The notes below the pieces were generated by a model. That model did not search any database. It was not told the origin of the DNA and saw only the letters and a program-made list of their open reading frames with translations. 33,338 bases of DNA, taken from Anaerolineaceae bacterium. GTDB lineage: Bacteria; Chloroflexota; Anaerolineae; Anaerolineales; Anaerolineaceae. Shown in pieces: positions 1-6,573 of this stretch (its first letter is position 1; the number at the start of each line of letters is the position of its first letter). The translations under genes were made by a program, and so were the position numbers. The stretch spans positions 1 to 33,338 of the forward strand of contig JAHYJK010000016.1 in assembly GCA_019429225.1 (NCBI GenBank), given 5' to 3'.

Positions 1-1
1 G

Positions 2-499
2 ACCGACCAGAGCGTTGCCAGTAGTTCGGTGGATTTCATTCAATATTTTGTTGCACGTTTAAAGGAAGATGGCATTCCCGCGGTTACCCCGCCAGGAGGA
101 TTGGCATGTCATGTAGATGCGAAGCTTTTTCTTCCGCATGTTCCCCAGACTGAATATCCTGCTGGTGCATTGGCAGCTGCTCTGTACATTGCTTCAGGTG
201 TCAGAGGAATGGAACGGGGCACAATCTCAACGGATCGCGCTGCCGATGGTAGTGACACATTGGCAGATATAGAACTGGTACGATTGGCAATTCCAAGGCG
301 TCTTTACACACTCTCCCATATCGAATATACAATTGACCGAATAAAATGGATGTTTGCTCATCGAGAATTAATTAAAGGGCTAAAGTTCGTTGAAGAGCCA
401 CCAGTCCTCCGCTTCTTCTTTGGGCGATTGGAGCCAATCGATGATTGGGGAAAAGCTGTTGCCGCTTCTTTCCAAAAGGATTTTGGATTCGATTGTTGA
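2..499 (+). CDS. Tryptophanase / tyrosine phenol-lyase, C-terminal part (5' truncated by window)
   Basis: The reading frame is open from base 2, so only about the last 165 residues are present and the true start lies upstream. The protein matches the C-terminal small domain of PLP-dependent beta-eliminating lyases (tryptophanase and tyrosine phenol-lyase). Recognisable blocks are the strand around VEYFVARLK-like YFVARLKEDGIP, the segment PPGGLACHVDAKLFLPH, and ALYIASGVRGMERGT, followed by the family's RLAIPRRLYT and HIEY stretches. These enzymes split tryptophan or tyrosine into indole or phenol, pyruvate and ammonia. The PLP lysine is not in the visible part, and I cannot tell tryptophanase from tyrosine phenol-lyase. 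The gene ends before a 12-bp hairpin shared with the convergent UbiA gene. Confidence 0.88.
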   Translation, partial: TDQSVASSSVDFIQYFVARLKEDGIPAVTPPGGLACHVDAKLFLPHVPQTEYPAGALAAALYIASGVRGMERGTISTDRAADGSDTLADIELVRLAIPRRLYTLSHIEYTIDRIKWMFAHRELIKGLKFVEEPPVLRFFFGRLEPIDDWGKAVAASFQKDFGFDC

Positions 500-540
500 A
501 ATTTTACCTGGCAAAAACCCTTTAACTATTAATAAATAAC

Positions 541-586
541 CCCCTTGCTTCTAAATTCTGTAATCGAATTGCACAGAAGCAAGGGG
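541..586. terminator. Hairpin between convergent genes, probable bidirectional terminator
   Basis: Perfect 12-bp arms (CCCCTTGCTTCT at 541-552, its complement at 575-586) enclose a 22-base loop. It sits between the convergent stops of the lyase gene (499) and the UbiA gene (617). There is no strong T-run on either side, so rho-independent function is inferred mainly from position and stem strength. Confidence 0.55.
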
Positions 587-616
587 AAGTTTAACCTTAT
601 TCAATATTTATTATTC

Positions 617-1618
617 TCACAAAATCCACAAACGCAGGATAACTTCTAAAATCAGCCCAAGCATTAAGAACATTCCATAGCGGCGATTATGGAAAAACGA
701 AATCGCCGAGAACCATAAAGGCCAGATACTGGGGTCATACTCGGGTGGACAATTTTCTGGTTTGGGTGCTTTGTACATCGCCCACACTCTTGGAATAGCT
801 GTCAAAGCAGCCAGGACGATCAACATCACCGGGGTAAAGAATCCTGTAATGACCAGCGCGATGACGGTTAGATATTGCAGTGCAATCATTCCCAGCACCG
901 TGTAGCGAGCGACTTTTTCACCCAGAATGACCGGCATGGTGTAGATTTTTTTGGCTTTGTCGGCAGTCAGTTTGTCAATGTGTTTGCCAAACAAAACCGT
1001 GGTTGGTCCCAAAGCATACGTCAAACTTGCCCAAACAACATTCCAATCCCAGTTGCCGGTAATTACGTAATACCCGCCACCCACCATCAGGGGTCCCCAA
1101 ATGATTAACACTGCAATCTCACCCATGCCAATGTACTTGAGCGGGAAGGTATAAAATAATACAAAAACCACACCTGCAATCATCAGCCATAATGCTGTTG
1201 CCCCCCCCTGCAAAACCAGTGGAATCCCAGCGGCAACCGCGATCAAACCGGTTATTGCGATGTAAACCAACATGGAGCGAATGGTCAAAAGTCCCTGTTC
1301 CAACGGCTGCGGACCATATTGCGTTCGGAAGTAGTTGTTTTTATCCACTCCGCGTTTATGGTCTGTCAGGTCATTGATCAGGTTATTGGTGGCATGAGCA
1401 AAAATTAACCCTACCACTAATAAAGCCCAACGACCCAAATGAAAACCCCCATCCCTCCAGGCAAAGATACCCGCCAGCGCTGCTGAAATAAATGTCATGA
1501 TCAACACTGCTGCACGGGTTGAAATTAACCAGCGTGAAATGATATCCAATGCGTCCCACTCCGCTTTGTCAATGCGCGGAATGACTCTCAATGCTTTTAA
1601 CCACATACCTGCGTTCAT
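617..1618 (-). CDS. UbiA-family prenyltransferase (MenA-like)
   Basis: Membrane prenyltransferase of about 333 residues, the usual size for the UbiA superfamily, with about eight or nine hydrophobic helices. The first Asp-rich motif is NDLTDHKRGVD near residues 82-92. The second lies near residues 211-222 (HIDKLTADKAKK), followed by TMPVILGE, as in MenA/UbiA proteins where two Asp motifs bind Mg-diphosphate. The family joins a polyprenyl chain to an aromatic acceptor, and 1,4-dihydroxy-2-naphthoate (menaquinone) is the likeliest acceptor here, but this is inference. I chose ATG at 1618 over an upstream TTG at 1624 because AAGGA lies 7 bases before it. A perfect palindrome sits just upstream, and the DUF429 gene precedes it on the same strand. 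Confidence 0.88.
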   Translation of the reverse strand: MNAGMWLKALRVIPRIDKAEWDALDIISRWLISTRAAVLIMTFISAALAGIFAWRDGGFHLGRWALLVVGLIFAHATNNLINDLTDHKRGVDKNNYFRTQYGPQPLEQGLLTIRSMLVYIAITGLIAVAAGIPLVLQGGATALWLMIAGVVFVLFYTFPLKYIGMGEIAVLIIWGPLMVGGGYYVITGNWDWNVVWASLTYALGPTTVLFGKHIDKLTADKAKKIYTMPVILGEKVARYTVLGMIALQYLTVIALVITGFFTPVMLIVLAALTAIPRVWAMYKAPKPENCPPEYDPSIWPLWFSAISFFHNRRYGMFLMLGLILEVILRLWIL

Positions 1619-1640
1619 TTTCAAATCCTTTAACTCAATA

Positions 1641-1667
1641 ATTATCGGATAAATCTTATCCGATAAT
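1641..1667. promoter_or_regulatory. Perfect 27-bp palindrome upstream of UbiA gene
   Basis: Arms ATTATCGGATAA (1641-1652) and TTATCCGATAAT (1656-1667) are exact reverse complements around a 3-base spacer. It lies 22 bases before the UbiA ATG and has no T-run, so an operator or 5'-UTR hairpin is likelier than a terminator. Confidence 0.6.
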
Positions 1668-1695
1668 CAGAGATATTTCTTTATTTTGTAAAACC

Positions 1696-1707
1696 TTCGA
1701 TATCGAA
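1696..1707. repeat. 12-bp palindrome TTCGATATCGAA
   Basis: Perfect palindrome between the DUF429 stop (1712-1714) and the UbiA palindrome. The TTCGAT half-site resembles the repeats found before the ArsR-type gene at 22941-22966. A regulatory role is a guess. Confidence 0.35.
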
Positions 1708-1711
1708 TAAT

Positions 1712-2485
1712 TTAGAATCTGAAACGCGGCATTTCTTCCTGTTTGATCGGCAGGAAAATTTCCCCTTCGCGTTTATCCCCCAACGTGTGGACTTTTTCAG
1801 GTTTATGATGCATCATCCAGGCCAGATATGCACATCCAATGGCATTTAATTCTCCCGGTTGGTATATATCATCCGTAGGTAGAATTCCTTTTATCAACCG
1901 AAAGCGGGTGACTTCTTCAAAAAAATTCATCGCATCTTTGACTGCTACACCCTGTTCATACAAAATTAATTGCCGTTGCAATCTACCTTCCAGACTCAAC
2001 TCATCAAATAGCGCATTTCCCCCGATCAAGCGGCTGAAAACAGCTTCCGCCGGAGCCTCCACGAAGTGTCGCCTGTCATCTTCCGGGTACGGGTGGTAGC
2101 CAAGTTTTTGTATCCTTTTGAACAGTTTAAATCCACGTCGTACCCACACCATGCACTCTGATTCGATAGCTGGCGTGCGATTCACCCGAATTCCTTCCTG
2201 CAGTAATAAAAACTCTACTTTTCTCAAATCTCCACGTTCGCTGACAGGTACAGAAAACAGCCTGTGAGTATCCTCATCTGCGTCCATCAGCCCTTGATTA
2301 ACCATTTGTGGCCCATTAATCGCAACACAGGCGGATCCCAATCCGGCCAAGAAGGCTAGAACTTCACGTAGAGGACCATTCCCAATCGCCTGAATATGCA
2401 TATTCACGTCTAAGGCAGCAAAAACATACGGTTGGTATCTTTGACTGGGATCTATCCCCAGGTAGAAGAGCGGAGTATCTTCCAT
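1712..2485 (-). CDS. DUF429 family protein
   Basis: Protein of 257 residues that looks like DUF429, a family with an RNase H-like fold and predicted but unproven nuclease activity. The N-terminus YLGIDPS near residues 8-14 fits the first beta-strand with its acidic residue, and ACVAINGPQMVNQG near residues 53-66 fits the next conserved block. CMVWVRRGFKLF and the later EVTRFRLIKGILP stretch are also DUF429-like. There is no signal peptide or membrane segment, so it should be cytoplasmic. It is transcribed toward the UbiA gene with a 93-base gap, but no functional link is evident. The ATG at 2485 is the first in-frame start. Confidence 0.7.
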   Translation of the reverse strand: MEDTPLFYLGIDPSQRYQPYVFAALDVNMHIQAIGNGPLREVLAFLAGLGSACVAINGPQMVNQGLMDADEDTHRLFSVPVSERGDLRKVEFLLLQEGIRVNRTPAIESECMVWVRRGFKLFKRIQKLGYHPYPEDDRRHFVEAPAEAVFSRLIGGNALFDELSLEGRLQRQLILYEQGVAVKDAMNFFEEVTRFRLIKGILPTDDIYQPGELNAIGCAYLAWMMHHKPEKVHTLGDKREGEIFLPIKQEEMPRFRF

Positions 2486-2590
2486 ACCATTAGTGTAGCG
2501 GATTTTTTGTGTAGGATCAAATTTCCTGGCTGGTCGATTTCCTCCTGTAAATGAATTTTCTAAATTTACAACCTGTTATCTTATTTCATC

Positions 2591-2596
2591 TATAAT
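2591..2596 (+). promoter_or_regulatory. TATAAT -10 box for the DUF3054 gene; leaderless transcript likely
   Basis: A consensus TATAAT ends 6 bases before the ATG at 2603, so transcription should start at or next to the start codon. No Shine-Dalgarno sequence is present. A TTTACA at 2565-2570 is the only -35-like element, with a long 20-base spacing. Confidence 0.5.
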
Positions 2597-2602
2597 AAAT
2601 GC

Positions 2603-2992
2603 ATGAAATCAAATCAGAATGACTATTCAAATATATTAATCATTGGAGATTTCTTAACTTTCCTGATCGTGACCCTGATCGGTTTTGCCAATCATAATAG
2701 TCAGTTCGATTTATTGAGAGTGCTGGCGAACTGGCTCCCACTTTGTCTTGCCTGGGGCATGGCAGCTCCCATGTTAGGTTTATGGAATGCAAAACAGCTG
2801 CCATTGCAAAAGTCCTGGTGGCGATTAATCTGGGCTGCAATCCTGAGTGTACCCCTGGCTGTGGTGATTCGTGGTTTTATCCTGAATACGCCTACCATCG
2901 GGATTTTTGTGCTGGTGATGGTGGCTTTCTCCATTTTGGGAATGTTGATCTGGCGCCTGGTCTGGCAATTGTTCCTGAGAAGAAAATCCTGA
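2603..2992 (+). CDS. DUF3054 family small membrane protein
   Basis: Protein of 129 residues made of four hydrophobic helices (roughly residues 8-25, 36-55, 68-88 and 95-118), ending in a basic tail RRKS. The pattern LIIGDFLTFLIVTLIGFANH followed by LANWLPLCLAWGMAAPMLGLW is characteristic of DUF3054, a family with no known function. It should lie in the cytoplasmic membrane. No ribosome-binding site precedes the ATG, and a TATAAT sits 6 bases upstream. It converges on the MFS gene with only one base between the two stop codons, so the transcripts must overlap unless termination occurs inside a gene. Confidence 0.75.
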   Translation: MKSNQNDYSNILIIGDFLTFLIVTLIGFANHNSQFDLLRVLANWLPLCLAWGMAAPMLGLWNAKQLPLQKSWWRLIWAAILSVPLAVVIRGFILNTPTIGIFVLVMVAFSILGMLIWRLVWQLFLRRKS

Positions 2993-2993
2993 A

Positions 2994-4292
2994 TCAAACC
3001 GATACAGCTTCTTCAGAAATCGGTCGTGACCTCTCCAACACGAAGAATATAAAGCCTACAATACTGATTCCGCCTGCCAACATCAGAGCCGGTCCAAAAC
3101 CCAACCATTTGGATAATATGGGCGCTAATAAAGGTGCGGCAATCATGGATAAATATTGCAATGTTTGAGCAGCAGCGACGAATGTGGCATCATGGTCAGC
3201 GGGGACCCTGCGCATTAACTCATCAAAGAAAACCAGGTTTAATCCCGCGGTAAAGATCCCATTCAGCCCGGCAAATATGACTACCGGCCAAACCTGCTGG
3301 CTGACCCCGACCAGAATAGGGTAAAGAGAACTTCCCAGGGTGGTTGCCAGCAACACCACTCTGGAACCCTTACGCCGGGATTGATTTGTCCAGAAAAAAT
3401 ATCCAAGAATAACCGTAGTGTTGGCTGCTATCTGTATCAATGCAATCCAATAATCCGACGCATTGATTTCTCTTACATAATAGATAGGTAAGAGCGGCGC
3501 TGCCAGAGCTGCCCCAGATAAAAAGATAAATCGCTTCCAAATAAATGAGACAAACGGCTTTTCCCGATAAATTAATCGCATATAGGAGAGGGCTTGTTCC
3601 TTTATGCTGGTTCTGACCTTCTTTAACTGTGGAGGATTATCCGGTATAACAATCTTACTGGAAAAATAAAAACTAATGACGCCACCGATAGAGAGCGTGA
3701 TGAAAAAAATCTGGTAGTTCAGCGGGAAAGCAACCCGATCCAGAAACTGACCAGCCATTAACGCCGTTGCAGCGTTGGTAAAACCAAGAATCGACCAGCG
3801 GTGTGACATCAACTCAAATCGACCGCGTGACCCGGCGATCTGATTCATCACCACCGAAAAACAAATACTCAGGATCGTCTGCGGAACAGTAGCAACTGCC
3901 CAAAGCCCAAGTATTCCAAGAATGGCGCTGGCTTCCGGTAAGAATAGCACCAGCAAGCCAGTGAAGCCATAACTAAGCAATACACCCAAACGTGCAAAAC
4001 TAAACCAGGGGATAATATTTTTACGCGTCTCCAAAAAATGACCCAATGGAATGGCTAATAAAGCACCCGTTAACGCAGGCATGAAGGTTAACATACTGAT
4101 TTGCAGGGTGTTGGCACCCAGTCTGGTCAATAAAACCGGTAAAAAGGGTGCCCCTGTGCTGGCAAGGCCCACACCAATCGCATCGATCTGCACATTTCTG
4201 AAGTTTAACCGGTTAATCTCCGGGGATGATAGGGGAACATTAAACCAGCGATAGATGAAAGAGGAAATGGTTCGTAAATTAAATAAACGCAT
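2994..4292 (-). CDS. MFS transporter
   Basis: Protein of about 432 residues with about 12 hydrophobic segments, typical of the major facilitator superfamily. After a short cytoplasmic N-terminus the first helix contains GVGLASTGAPFLPVLLTRLGA. A loop GHFLETRKN after the second helix fits the MFS motif A position, and a basic central loop (SSKIVIPDNPPQLKKVRTS) separates the two six-helix halves. The substrate cannot be predicted. The frame can be opened at a TTG (4310), but I prefer the ATG at 4292. Neither has a clear Shine-Dalgarno. It is divergent from the sigma factor gene with about 230 bases between, and its 3' end abuts the DUF3054 stop. Confidence 0.85.
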   Translation of the reverse strand: MRLFNLRTISSFIYRWFNVPLSSPEINRLNFRNVQIDAIGVGLASTGAPFLPVLLTRLGANTLQISMLTFMPALTGALLAIPLGHFLETRKNIIPWFSFARLGVLLSYGFTGLLVLFLPEASAILGILGLWAVATVPQTILSICFSVVMNQIAGSRGRFELMSHRWSILGFTNAATALMAGQFLDRVAFPLNYQIFFITLSIGGVISFYFSSKIVIPDNPPQLKKVRTSIKEQALSYMRLIYREKPFVSFIWKRFIFLSGAALAAPLLPIYYVREINASDYWIALIQIAANTTVILGYFFWTNQSRRKGSRVVLLATTLGSSLYPILVGVSQQVWPVVIFAGLNGIFTAGLNLVFFDELMRRVPADHDATFVAAAQTLQYLSMIAAPLLAPILSKWLGFGPALMLAGGISIVGFIFFVLERSRPISEEAVSV

Positions 4293-4444
4293 TGGATACC
4301 CAATCTTCAATTTAATAATGTTAGATTCTCTATATCATCCATCGAATTCGTCATTTTCTCAGTACAATTATAGCGCTTTAAACTTTCTACGCTTGGACTT
4401 GTTTCTTATCTCTTTATCGGTTATCAATGAAGTACGCTGGTTAT

Positions 4445-4474
4445 TTGCAGATGCATGTAGGTGTGGTATATAAT
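4445..4474 (+). promoter_or_regulatory. Candidate promoter for the sigma/anti-sigma/NUDIX operon
   Basis: TTGCAG (4445-4450) and TATAAT (4469-4474) are 18 bases apart, placing the start near 4481 and leaving a leader of about 43 bases before the sigma factor ATG. It looks like a housekeeping promoter; I saw no ECF-type autoregulatory motif. Confidence 0.45.
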
Positions 4475-4523
4475 GGACATTGTGTTCTATACAGGGAATG
4501 TATAACCATCAGAAAGAATCATT

Positions 4524-5135
4524 ATGGATGAGATTGGATTAGCATTATCAGCTCAGCAGGGTGATTTGAATGCCTTCAATCGCCTGGTGCTTGAGTATCA
4601 GGAAATGGCCTTCAATCTGGCTTATCGCATGTTAGGCGATCCTGATGTTGCAGCTGACGCTACCCAGAATGCATTTATCTCCGCTTATAAAGCATTATCC
4701 GGTTACCGGGGTGGATCTTTCAAATCATGGGTCATGAGAATTGTCTCTAACACCTGCCTGGACGAAATCCGGCGGCAGAAAAGACGTCCCACCACACCGC
4801 TGGAACCTTTCGATCCGGAAGGCGAAGAAGAAATAGAATCTCCCTCCTGGTTAAAAGATGATAACCCTTCTCCAGAAGAAGTGTTAGAATCCTCTGAATT
4901 GGAAGGAGCTATCCAGAATTGCTTACAGTCTATGAAACAGGATTTTCGGTTGGTGGTCGTGATGGTCGATATTCAGGGAATGGATTATCAGGAAGTGTCT
5001 GATACCACCGGGTTACCTCTAGGCACCATCAAGAGCCGATTAGCTCGTGCACGCGGAAAGTTAAGGGAATGCCTGCAATTTTTCCGGGAACTTTTACCGG
5101 ATATTTTTCGTCTTGATGGTGAGGGAACACAATGA
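4524..5135 (+). CDS. ECF RNA polymerase sigma factor (SigE/SigW type)
   Basis: Protein of 203 residues with the two domains of group 4 sigma factors. Region 2 spans about residues 12-85: YQEMAFNLAYRMLGD, then DATQNAFISAYKAL, then FKSWVMRIVSNTCLDEIRRQ, which bind core polymerase and the -10 element. An acidic linker (about 90-120) leads to region 4 (about 128-190), where a helix-turn-helix with TTGLPLGTIKSRLARARGKL reads the -35 element. It overlaps the next gene by ATGA (5132-5135), so the two are translationally coupled. The downstream membrane protein is its probable anti-sigma factor. The signal that activates it is unknown; envelope stress is the usual theme. Confidence 0.93.
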   Translation: MDEIGLALSAQQGDLNAFNRLVLEYQEMAFNLAYRMLGDPDVAADATQNAFISAYKALSGYRGGSFKSWVMRIVSNTCLDEIRRQKRRPTTPLEPFDPEGEEEIESPSWLKDDNPSPEEVLESSELEGAIQNCLQSMKQDFRLVVVMVDIQGMDYQEVSDTTGLPLGTIKSRLARARGKLRECLQFFRELLPDIFRLDGEGTQ

Positions 5136-5980
5136 AAATGAAATACTCACCGAAAGACTGGCAATTATTATCGAACTACCTGGATGGACAATTAACCAGC
5201 CAGGAAGTTTCGATTTTAGAAACACGTCTTAACAAAGAACCACAATTAAAACAAACTTTACGGGAGATGCAACAGACTCGCTATCTATTGCAACATGCGA
5301 AGAAAGTCCCTGTACCACGAAGTTTCACCCTGACACCGGAAATGGCGACTCAAATTCGTCCAGCCAGGAAACCACTCTTCCCATTCTTTTCTTTTGCATC
5401 TGTGATAGCAACCATTTTTTTGGTAGTTGTTATCTTATTTGAATTCTTACCAGGCGTGATATCCGGTGCTATGACACCAAAGTCTGCGGCATCCAATGAA
5501 ATGCTGGCAATGGAAGCCGCTCCGATGGCAGCAGATGCGCTGGATTCCGTCGATTCACCGCAGATTTTCCAATGGGGTTATCCACAGGCAAAAATTGAAG
5601 GTGGTTATGGTGGTGGAGGAGATATGGGTGCAGGCATGCTGGCTGCCCCCCCTGTAGGTGGTGGCGTTGATATAGAGCCCGAAATGCCTGAACTGCCAGC
5701 CGAGGAACCAGCACCAGCCCCTGAAGAAGAACGATCTTTTATGAAACAAGCAAATTCTGAACCTATCACTGGCGCCGGACCTATTCTGGGTATTCGTTCT
5801 GCCGAAGAAACTGATGCTTTCAACGACTCTGTATTAAACATCCTGCGTGAATCTGGCAATGAACCGATACCGACATTGTCTGAACCATTCCCATGGCTAC
5901 GGGTCAGTCAAATCCTTCTTGGCAGCATTGCCATCATCACTGCCATTACAGCGATCATTTTACGAAAAAGGTCATTTTAG
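5132..5980 (+). CDS. Probable membrane anti-sigma factor
   Basis: Protein of 282 residues directly coupled to the ECF sigma gene by an ATGA overlap. Residues 1-60 (LLSNYLDGQLTSQEVSIL, then a KEPQLKQTLREMQ helix) resemble an anti-sigma domain, but the His/Cys ligands of the zinc-binding type are absent. A membrane helix at about 83-110 is followed by an external region of about 150 residues rich in Gly, Pro and Glu (GGYGGGGDMGAG; PELPAEEPAPAPEEE). A second helix near 258-277 ends in the basic tail RKRSF. Both ends should therefore be cytoplasmic with the Gly/Pro-rich loop outside. The anti-sigma role is inferred from position and topology. Confidence 0.72.
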   Translation: MKMKYSPKDWQLLSNYLDGQLTSQEVSILETRLNKEPQLKQTLREMQQTRYLLQHAKKVPVPRSFTLTPEMATQIRPARKPLFPFFSFASVIATIFLVVVILFEFLPGVISGAMTPKSAASNEMLAMEAAPMAADALDSVDSPQIFQWGYPQAKIEGGYGGGGDMGAGMLAAPPVGGGVDIEPEMPELPAEEPAPAPEEERSFMKQANSEPITGAGPILGIRSAEETDAFNDSVLNILRESGNEPIPTLSEPFPWLRVSQILLGSIAIITAITAIILRKRSF

Positions 5981-6486
5981 TGGGACATCATCACCTCGAC
6001 GAAATAAAATTTTGTCCCTATTGCGGAACACCCATTCAACCGAAAGAAGTGTATGGAAAAACCAGAGCAACTTGCCCGACATGCGGATGGGTACATTATG
6101 AAGACCCCAAGGTTGCTGCTGCTGTTCTGGTGCAACAAAATGGATCAATTTTATTAGCCCGGCGATTTTTCAACCCGAACAAAGGTGACTGGACATTACC
6201 AGCTGGATTTATAGACGCACATGAAGACCCAAAAGATGCAGCCATCCGGGAATGTCTGGAAGAGACTGGCCTGGTTGTGAGAATCATCCGTTTGCGAGAT
6301 ATTATCAGTGGGCGTGAACATGATCGTGGTGCGGACATGGTCATTGTATATGATGCTGAAATCATTGGGGGTAAGTTATCAGCCGGAGATGATGCGGATG
6401 AGGTGGCTTTTTTTCCATTGAATGAGTTACCGCCCATTGCCTTCCAGGCGACCAAAAAAGTGATTAAAAGTTTACGAGAGCCATAA
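5980..6486 (+). CDS. NUDIX hydrolase with N-terminal zinc ribbon
   Basis: I take GTG at 5980 as the start: it overlaps the upstream TAG by one base, and the protein then begins just before its zinc ribbon. That gives 168 residues. Cys 12, 15, 32 and 35 (CPYCG and CPTCG) form a zinc ribbon like the one in NudC-type pyrophosphatases. The NUDIX box fits exactly: G76, E82, R90-E91, E94-E95 and G97, in the frame GX5EX7REUXEEXGU. The enzyme should hydrolyse a nucleoside diphosphate linked to another group, with Mg or Mn. The substrate is unknown, and the NudC-specific downstream motif was not identified. It completes a three-gene operon with the sigma factor. Confidence 0.9.
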   Translation: MGHHHLDEIKFCPYCGTPIQPKEVYGKTRATCPTCGWVHYEDPKVAAAVLVQQNGSILLARRFFNPNKGDWTLPAGFIDAHEDPKDAAIRECLEETGLVVRIIRLRDIISGREHDRGADMVIVYDAEIIGGKLSAGDDADEVAFFPLNELPPIAFQATKKVIKSLREP

Positions 6487-6536
6487 TAACTGAGCGTTCA
6501 TCCATGGGCGCTGTAGAACTGCCATCCCAAATTTGT

Positions 6537-6542
6537 TATAAT
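6537..6542 (+). promoter_or_regulatory. TATAAT -10 box upstream of ftsK
   Basis: A consensus TATAAT lies 31 bases before the TTG start of the translocase gene, in the 87-base gap after the NUDIX gene. No good -35 hexamer is found at 16-18 bases, so this is a weak call. Confidence 0.35.
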
Positions 6543-6573
6543 TAGAACAACCTTTCAGTTTTGGAGACCCCTT

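Noticed and set aside
875..1377. Plus-strand reading frames opposite the UbiA gene
   Set aside because: They lie wholly inside a well-supported gene on the other strand and show no recognisable motif.
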